This document shows, in pieces, positions 58,749 to 64,000 of a stretch of 64,000 nt of DNA; within the stretch, counting starts at the first letter, position 1, and each line of letters opens with the position of its first letter. The stretch covers positions 282,591 to 346,590 of the forward strand of contig JAAUZH010000013.1 in NCBI GenBank assembly GCA_014804675.1, given 5' to 3'. Under the pieces are notes generated by a model. That model saw only the letters and a program-made list of their open reading frames with translations. It did no database searches and was not told the DNA's origin. Source of the stretch: Lachnospiraceae bacterium. Lineage in GTDB: Bacteria > Bacillota > Clostridia > Lachnospirales > Lachnospiraceae. Both the position numbers and the translations under genes were made by a program.

Positions 58749-61382
58749 CTAGCGGGGTACTTCCACCATAATATAAGCTTCTACGATATCAAGCTCTTTC
58801 ATGCTGTCAAAGCCTTCAAATACCAGACCGCATTCAAAGCCTGCTTTTACTTCCTTCACATCATCCTTAAAGCGTTTCAGGCTTGCAAGCTCACCTTCAT
58901 AAATCTGCTCGCCCTCTCTGGAAATCCGCACCTTACAGCCTCTTTCAAACCGTCCGTCAAGCACATAGGAACCAGCAATATTTCCAACTGCCGATGCCTT
59001 GAATATCTGGCGCACCTCTGCATGGCCGATCACCTGCTCTTCAAAAATCGGGTCTAACATTCCCTTCATGGCAGCTTCCACGTCCTCGATTGCCTGATAG
59101 ATGACCTTATAAAGGCGTACGTCTACCCCTTCTCGTTCCGCAGTTGCCTTGGCAGTGGCATCCACTCTTACGTTAAAGCCAATGATAATGGCATTGGAGG
59201 TGCTTGCAAGCATAACATCGGACTCGTTGATGGCGCCTACGCCTCCATGAATGCATTTTACTATGACTTCTTCGTTAGAAAGCTTGGAAAGGCTTTGTTT
59301 TACTGCTTCCACGCTGCCTTGTACATCTGCTTTGATAATTAAGTTAAGCTCCTTTAAATTTCCTGTCTGTATCTGGGTAAATAAATCATCCAGTGACATT
59401 TTTGATTTTGTTTCTTCTAACTTCTTCTCTTTGTTCTGGGCAATGAAGGTCTCGGCAAAGCTTCTTGCTGTCTTATCGTTTTCATGGGCGATAAAGATTT
59501 CTCCTGCCCCCGGCACATCAGACAATCCTAAAATTTCTACCGGAGTGGAAGGAGCTGCTTCCTTCACCCTTCTTCCCTTATCATCAATCATTGCCCGGAT
59601 TTTTCCGTGGCTGGCTCCTGCCGATACAAAATCGCCTACCTTTAGTGTACCCTTTTGTACTAAAATTGTTGCAACCGGTCCTCTTCCTTTATCAAGCTCT
59701 GCTTCAATTACAAGACCTCTGGCACGACGTTTTGGATTTGCCTTTAATTCCAGAATATCTGCTGTTAATAAAATCATTTCCAAAAGCTGCTCAATGCCTT
59801 CTCCGGATTTTGCGGAAACCGGTGCAAATACAGTAGAACCGCCCCAATCCTCCGGAATCAGCTCATACTCCGCCAACTCCTGTTTCACTCTGTCAATATT
59901 GGCATTTGGTTTGTCAATTTTATTGACTGCCACGATGATTTCAATTCCGGCAGCCTTTGCATGGCTGATTGCTTCCACAGTCTGAGGCATGACACCGTCA
60001 TCTGCTGCCACTACTAGGATCGCAATATCCGTTGCATTTGCACCACGCATACGCATGGAAGTAAATGCTTCATGTCCCGGTGTATCCAGAAATGTGATTT
60101 TCTGCCCATTGATCGTAACGGTATACGCACCGATATGCTGGGTAATGCCTCCTGCCTCTCTGTCCGTTACATTGGTCTTCCGGATTGCATCCAACAGAGA
60201 AGTTTTTCCATGGTCTACGTGCCCCATGACACAAATAACCGGAGGACGTACTTCCATGCTTTCTTCCGCTTCTTCTTCCTCTTTCAAAAGCTCTTCAATG
60301 ACATCAACCTTCACTTCTTTTTCACAGATGATCTCATACTCAATTGCAATTTCTTCTGCAGTTTCATAATCGATTTCCTGATTTACTGTAACGATCTGCC
60401 CCTGAAGGAACAGCTTTTTCACAATTGCAGAAGGCTGAAGCTTCATCTTTTCTGCCAATTCCTTAATGGTCAGGCTCTCGGGAAGGGTAATTACCTTGAT
60501 TTGCTCTTCTGCCTTTTCTACCACTTTCTTTTCCGGTTTAATAAACTTACCTGCTTTGTTCTTGCCTTTGATATTTGCATTATCCTCTTCGTAAATCAGG
60601 TCCTTCTTGCTGCGCTTGTCACGCTCCTGCCCCTGTCTGCGCTTTTCTTCATCCCTGCGCTTTTCCGGTTCCCCAATAGGACCGTCAGAGAACGACTTCT
60701 GCGGTTGAGGTTTTTTGTAGTTAATCTTCTCCCCTGCATTTGGTCTGCCGCCTCTTTCATTATTATTATAAGGCTTACTGCCGCCCCTGCTAGCTGCACC
60801 ATCTCTGCGATTATCGTTATTTTTCTGATAGCCCTGATTATTGTTTCTTTCATTGCTTCCATTGCCTCGTCCCATTCCCTGCTGCTGGCGGTTTCCATCC
60901 TGGCGGTAATTCCTGGACTGCTCCTGCCTTTGGTTCTCATTTTTTTGTACAGGTCTTCTTGTATCGTTGGAAGGCGCTGACGGTTCCGTTCTCTCAATCA
61001 CTACAGGCTTTACTACAGGCTTCGGTACCTGAGGCCTGAATGGATTTGGTTCTTTTTCTGCCGGCTTACCCGGTCTGTTTTTTTGGGGTCTCTGCCCATT
61101 GCCTTGCGGCCTTGCTCCCGGCATTTTACTATTATGGGGATTGCTTACAAAAATGATACTCTTCTTTTTCTTGGGCGGCTCTGCCTTTGGTTCCGCCTTC
61201 TTTACTTCTTCATGCCCTTCCTTATTGGCTAAAAAAGCTTTTCTTACCATTTCCACGGTATCTTCGTCCAGCGTGTTCATGTGGCTTTTTGCTTCAATTC
61301 CTTTTTTTGTCAGAAAGGTGAGAATTTCCTTGTTGGTTTTATCTATTTCTTTTGCCAGTTCATATATTTTCATTTTGGCCAT
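58749..61382 (-). CDS. infB: translation initiation factor IF-2
   Basis: 877 aa. An N-terminal IF2-N helix (1-50), a long low-complexity Gln/Asn/Arg-rich linker (about 70-250) and a second IF2-N domain (about 300-350) precede the GTPase: G1 GHVDHGKTS from residue 387, G3 DTPGHEAF and G4 VNKIDKP. Domains II-IV end at EVPR. It places initiator tRNA on the ribosome. CGGAGG precedes the ATG. Confidence 0.97.
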   Translation of the reverse strand: MAKMKIYELAKEIDKTNKEILTFLTKKGIEAKSHMNTLDEDTVEMVRKAFLANKEGHEEVKKAEPKAEPPKKKKSIIFVSNPHNSKMPGARPQGNGQRPQKNRPGKPAEKEPNPFRPQVPKPVVKPVVIERTEPSAPSNDTRRPVQKNENQRQEQSRNYRQDGNRQQQGMGRGNGSNERNNNQGYQKNNDNRRDGAASRGGSKPYNNNERGGRPNAGEKINYKKPQPQKSFSDGPIGEPEKRRDEEKRRQGQERDKRSKKDLIYEEDNANIKGKNKAGKFIKPEKKVVEKAEEQIKVITLPESLTIKELAEKMKLQPSAIVKKLFLQGQIVTVNQEIDYETAEEIAIEYEIICEKEVKVDVIEELLKEEEEAEESMEVRPPVICVMGHVDHGKTSLLDAIRKTNVTDREAGGITQHIGAYTVTINGQKITFLDTPGHEAFTSMRMRGANATDIAILVVAADDGVMPQTVEAISHAKAAGIEIIVAVNKIDKPNANIDRVKQELAEYELIPEDWGGSTVFAPVSAKSGEGIEQLLEMILLTADILELKANPKRRARGLVIEAELDKGRGPVATILVQKGTLKVGDFVSAGASHGKIRAMIDDKGRRVKEAAPSTPVEILGLSDVPGAGEIFIAHENDKTARSFAETFIAQNKEKKLEETKSKMSLDDLFTQIQTGNLKELNLIIKADVQGSVEAVKQSLSKLSNEEVIVKCIHGGVGAINESDVMLASTSNAIIIGFNVRVDATAKATAEREGVDVRLYKVIYQAIEDVEAAMKGMLDPIFEEQVIGHAEVRQIFKASAVGNIAGSYVLDGRFERGCKVRISREGEQIYEGELASLKRFKDDVKEVKAGFECGLVFEGFDSMKELDIVEAYIMVEVPR

Positions 61383-61403
61383 GCTTACTACCTCCGATTC
61401 TTT

Positions 61404-61709
61404 CTATACTGTCTGCAGGTGCTTTTTTATGGCATCCGCAAGTCCCTGATCCGTTACTGCCAGTGAAGCTCTCATTTCTTTTCCCAGACTGTGTCCCAGC
61501 TCTTCCTTTGTTCCGAAAACATAACAGGGAACCTTATAAAAATCACACATGTTCTGAAACATCTTCTTCGTATTGTCCGATGCATCCTCTGCTACGATTA
61601 CCATATATGCTTTATAAGATTTCACCATCTTTTCCGTCATGAATTCGCCACTCACCAGATTTCGTCCCCGATTGGCAATTCCAAGCAGGGAAAATGCTTT
61701 ATTCTTCAC
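61404..61709 (-). CDS. L7Ae-like RNA-binding protein YlxQ
   Basis: 101 aa with the L7Ae/L30e fold (KNKAFSLLGIANRGRNLVSG, AYMVIVAEDASDNTKKMFQN, GKEMRASLAVTDQGLADAI). Homologues bind kink-turn RNA; the role in Firmicutes is not settled. I place the start at a GTG (61709) inside the end of ylxR because KNKAFSLLG is the usual N-terminus; AAGGAG lies 13 bases upstream. The overlap with ylxR is 11 bases. Confidence 0.88.
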   Translation of the reverse strand: MKNKAFSLLGIANRGRNLVSGEFMTEKMVKSYKAYMVIVAEDASDNTKKMFQNMCDFYKVPCYVFGTKEELGHSLGKEMRASLAVTDQGLADAIKKHLQTV

Positions 61710-61971
61710 AGTCTTCTTCAAACTCCTTTTGCAGATTATCGTATACCTCATTTGGAATACTCATTTTGAAAGAACGTTCCAGGCCTTTGCTTTTCCTTGC
61801 CTTCCATAAACATTCTCTGGAATTACAAAGATATGCGCCTCTTCCGTTTTTCTTTCCGGTTTTATCTAAAACAAATTCATTTTCCGTGGTTTTTAAAATG
61901 CGAAGCATTTCCTTTTTACTTTTCATTTCACCACAGCCAACGCATTGTCTTAATGGGATTTTCTTACTCAT
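61699..61971 (-). CDS. rnpM: YlxR family protein (RNase P modulator RnpM)
   Basis: 90 aa. The family signature is RQCVGCGEMKSKKEMLRIL and GRGAYLCNSRECLWKARKSK. Homologues bind RNase P RNA and have been named RnpM. The ATG overlaps the nusA stop by four bases, so it is coupled. It is longer than the minimal family at the acidic C-terminus (EFEEDCEE). Confidence 0.92.
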   Translation of the reverse strand: MSKKIPLRQCVGCGEMKSKKEMLRILKTTENEFVLDKTGKKNGRGAYLCNSRECLWKARKSKGLERSFKMSIPNEVYDNLQKEFEEDCEE

Positions 61972-63152
61972 TCCTGTTCCTCTTCCAATTCAGGCGCTTC
62001 CTCATAGGACTCTTCATATTCCTCCGGATATTCTTCTGCATATCCCTCTTCATATGCTTCGCCGTCATATTCCTCATACTCGTCATCCATGTAATCTTCA
62101 TAACGGAAACCTTCCGCATCCTTTGCCTGAGTCTCGCTCTTAATGTCAATCTTGTATCCGGTCAGCCTTGCAGCAAGCCTTGCGTTCTGCCCTTCCTTAC
62201 CAATTGCCAGAGATAGTTGATAATCCGGCACTACTACTTTTGCGGTTTTTTCTTCCGGGTCGGCAAATACCGCCACGATTTTAGCAGGAGATAAGGCATT
62301 CTGAATCAGGTTGCCCGGATTTTCATCCCAGTTGATGATATCGATTTTTTCACCTCTTAATTCCTCTACAATGGAATTTACTCTGGCTCCGTTTAATCCT
62401 ACGCAGGCTCCTACCGGGTCCACATTGGGATCTTTGGACCAGACTGCCATTTTGGTACGGCTTCCCGCTTCTCTGGCAATGCTCTTGATTTCAACCGTTC
62501 CATCAGCAATTTCCGCCACTTCGGATTCAAACAGACGTTTTACTAACTCCGGATGCGTTCTGCTTACCAAAATACGGGGGCCCTTTGGTGTATTTTTAAC
62601 TTCCAATATATATACCTTGATTCTTTCAGTGGGCTTAAAGTATTCTCCCTTCACCTGTTCGCTTTCATTTAAGATAGCATCTGCCTTTCCCAAATTGATG
62701 CTGATGTTCCTTCCCAAATACCGCTGAACGATACCGGTTATCACATCTTTTTCTTTTTCAAAATACTGATTGTAGATAACGCTTCTTTCCTCTTCCCGGA
62801 TTTTTTGTAAAATCACATTTTTGGCATTCTGGGTAGCAATGCGTCCAAATTCCTTGGAACGGATCTCAACTTTTATGATTTCTCCTAACTGAGGATTTTT
62901 CTTGTAATTCTTTGCATCCTCTAAAGAAATCTCCAGACAGTCGTCCTCCACCTGTTCCACTACGGTCTTTTCTGCCGTTACAAGAAAATCACAGGTTTCC
63001 CGGTTCACCTCCACCACAATGTTATCTGCTTTTCCGAAATGGTTCTTGCAGGCGGTCAAAAGTGAATTCTCAATGGCCTCAAAAAGGGTTTCCTTGCTGA
63101 TTTCCTTTTCCTTTTCCAAAATATCCAGTGCTTCCATAAGTTCCTTATTCAT
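61968..63152 (-). CDS. nusA: transcription termination/antitermination protein NusA
   Basis: 394 aa. The N-terminal RNA-polymerase-binding domain is 1-125, the S1 domain is about 130-200 and two KH domains run to about 345 (DPVGACVGLNGARVNSIVEE, VVPDYQLSLAIGKEGQNARL). The extra tail (about 350-394) is nearly all Glu, Tyr, Asp and Gly, unlike the short end in Bacillus. AGGAGG precedes the ATG. NusA probably regulates its own operon through the leader terminator. Confidence 0.96.
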   Translation of the reverse strand: MNKELMEALDILEKEKEISKETLFEAIENSLLTACKNHFGKADNIVVEVNRETCDFLVTAEKTVVEQVEDDCLEISLEDAKNYKKNPQLGEIIKVEIRSKEFGRIATQNAKNVILQKIREEERSVIYNQYFEKEKDVITGIVQRYLGRNISINLGKADAILNESEQVKGEYFKPTERIKVYILEVKNTPKGPRILVSRTHPELVKRLFESEVAEIADGTVEIKSIAREAGSRTKMAVWSKDPNVDPVGACVGLNGARVNSIVEELRGEKIDIINWDENPGNLIQNALSPAKIVAVFADPEEKTAKVVVPDYQLSLAIGKEGQNARLAARLTGYKIDIKSETQAKDAEGFRYEDYMDDEYEEYDGEAYEEGYAEEYPEEYEESYEEAPELEEEQE

Positions 63153-63236
63153 TTTCTTTTTTTATCCTCCTATATATGGTTAATCTGAGTTGACTATGTT
63201 TTTATGGATTGCTCCATAAGTTATTTCTCTGACATT

Positions 63237-63701
63237 TTAGAATTCCACATAGGGACGTATCAGGGCAATTTGGGATTTTTCAAAAACCCTCTCCTGTCCT
63301 TCCTCTTCTATGGTAACCGTATCTTTGTCAAAAGCAGTTAAGGTTCCTACAAATTCTTTTTTCTTATCTACCATTTTATATGTGCGGATTTCTACTTGTT
63401 TTTCCAGATTTCTCCGGTAATCCTTTTCCTTTTTCAGGGGACGTAAAAGCCCAGGACTGCTCACTTCCAATATATAAGCCTCGCTGATATAGTCCTCCCT
63501 GTCCAATATCTCAGATAAGGCACGGCTTACCAGTTCACAATCGTCAATGGTAATCCCTCCAGGCTTGTCAATATATGCCCGAAGATACCAGCTGCTTCCT
63601 TCCTTTACATATTCCACATCCACCAGCTCAAAGCCATTTGCTTCCATAATGGGCCGAAGCAGTTCTTCTGTTCTTGCCTCATAGCTTTCTTTTTTTGACA
63701 T
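63237..63701 (-). CDS. rimP: ribosome maturation factor RimP
   Basis: 154 aa with both RimP domains (ELVDVEYVKEGSSWYLRAYI, LEVSSPGLLRPLKKEKDYRR). It assists 30S assembly. It is the first gene of the operon rimP-nusA-ylxR-ylxQ-infB-rbfA-nrnA-truB-ribF. AAAGGAG precedes the ATG. The leader upstream carries an intrinsic terminator. Confidence 0.96.
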   Translation of the reverse strand: MSKKESYEARTEELLRPIMEANGFELVDVEYVKEGSSWYLRAYIDKPGGITIDDCELVSRALSEILDREDYISEAYILEVSSPGLLRPLKKEKDYRRNLEKQVEIRTYKMVDKKKEFVGTLTAFDKDTVTIEEEGQERVFEKSQIALIRPYVEF

Positions 63702-63739
63702 AGGCTTTTCTCCTTTTTCCTGTTATATAAAAGTCATAT

Positions 63740-63764
63740 AAAAAGAGTGGACCTGCGTCCACTC
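63740..63764 (-). terminator. intrinsic terminator in the rimP-nusA leader (candidate attenuator)
   Basis: On the minus strand GAGTGGAC (63764-63757) pairs with GTCCACTC (63752-63745) around a 4-nt loop and is followed by TTTTTATATG. It stands between the operon's promoter and the rimP start, only about 40 bp before the ATG, so it should reduce read-through into the operon. Confidence 0.75.
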
Positions 63765-63792
63765 CTTATGCAAGCATATTAAGTTCTACACT

Positions 63793-63821
63793 AGAATAGC
63801 ACTTGCTCTTTAAAATTGCAA
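63793..63821 (-). promoter_or_regulatory. promoter of the rimP-nusA operon
   Basis: On the minus strand TTGCAA (63816-63821), a 17-bp spacer and TATTCT (63793-63798) preceded by TG-C (extended -10). Confidence 0.7.
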
Positions 63822-63888
63822 GGGGTTTTTGGAATTTATTCCTATTTTTCGTAACAGTTCAGTTCTCTTGGGTGAATGTGTATTTGGA

Positions 63889-64000
63889 AGGCATGGAGCC
63901 GGCAGGGCATATAGTAGTCTGTCAGGCACGCTTTCGCTCTGCAAAGACGCAACAGTACTAACGCACCCAAATACGGTGCGTAAGTGCTGGCGACTTTGCC
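63889..64000. repeat. palindromic repeat family, copy C (cut by window edge)
   Basis: The left arm begins near GGAGCCGGCAGGGCATATAG (63896 on) and leads into the conserved core. GCAAAG (63941-63946) pairs with CTTTGC (63994-63999), CAGTAC (63953-63958) with GTGCTG, and CGCACC (63962-63967) with GGTGCG (63975-63980) round a 7-nt loop. Stem lengths and spacings equal those of copy A; several pairs differ by compensated changes. The right arm lies outside the window. Confidence 0.8.

Noticed and set aside
60072..60980. 302-codon plus-strand frame opposite infB
   Set aside because: Shadow of a strongly conserved gene; no start signal or protein-like features.
1..64000. tRNA or rRNA genes
   Set aside because: I looked for T-loop (GGTTCGAnTCC) and acceptor patterns and saw none; a tRNAscan-SE run would settle it.

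Overview
The window looks like chromosome from a Gram-positive anaerobe of the class Clostridia, most like the Lachnospiraceae. The grounds are moderate GC, strong AGGAGG-type ribosome binding sites with occasional TTG/GTG starts, a T-box in front of thrS, a CIRCE operator, the Firmicute cluster rimP-nusA-ylxR-ylxQ-infB-rbfA-nrnA-truB-ribF, and a Csp-like S8 protease. The genus is not certain from sequence alone. Most genes lie on the minus strand. I saw no tRNA, rRNA, CRISPR array, phage or intact IS.

Layout: 1-108, 5' end of a flagellin-like gene. 351-4212, a 50-aa orphan, a MATE transporter, a YyaL-type thioredoxin-fold protein and a small conserved protein. 4697-9200 (+), a MoxR / DUF58 / transglutaminase operon. 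9197-10312, TetR plus an unknown gene. 10537-12807 (+), a 756-aa protein with a CRP-like N-terminus. 13160-16308, XRE, VanZ, GNAT, cupin and LysR genes. 16420-18546, htpG behind a perfect CIRCE. 19407-24324, sbcD-sbcC-prsA-like operon, preceded by the wreck of a GH13 alpha-amylase gene. 24799-30970, a hybrid histidine kinase, two unknown proteins and a Csp-like subtilase. 31188-41864, a chemosensory cluster: Hpt, HD-GYP regulator, histidine kinase, degenerate HD-GYP regulator, CheR, CheB, CheY, CheA, CheW, MCP. 42209-43949 (+), a LytTR regulator and an AraC regulator. 43967-53603, a DUF2156 protein, a DUF1540 protein, thrS with its T-box, a 1395-aa surface protein and an NlpC/P60 endopeptidase with a WalR-type box. 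53791-55431, a Na/Pi cotransporter. 55521-63701, the translation/transcription housekeeping operon.

The most unusual feature is a family of long intergenic palindromes. Copies at about 12.85 kb, 18.8 kb and the right edge (63.9 kb) share a core with a 7-nt-loop hairpin (CGCACC...GGTGCG). The first two carry 56-bp arms that are self-complementary within a copy but largely unrelated between copies. The edge copy differs from the first by compensatory base-pair changes in the core. A coreless miniature lies at 45.0 kb, and a second, different ~226-bp palindrome lies at 19.13-19.36 kb. Structure rather than sequence seems to be conserved, which suggests a structured RNA or a mobile palindrome.

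How the genes work together: the chemosensory block has its own promoter, with a perfect 16-bp palindrome between -35 and -10. It pairs a full Che core with phosphorelay (Hpt, histidine kinase) and HD-GYP components, so it may link chemoreception to c-di-GMP turnover. The surface protein, NlpC/P60 endopeptidase and WalR-like site form an envelope module. The housekeeping operon is preceded by a promoter and an intrinsic terminator, which suggests attenuation.
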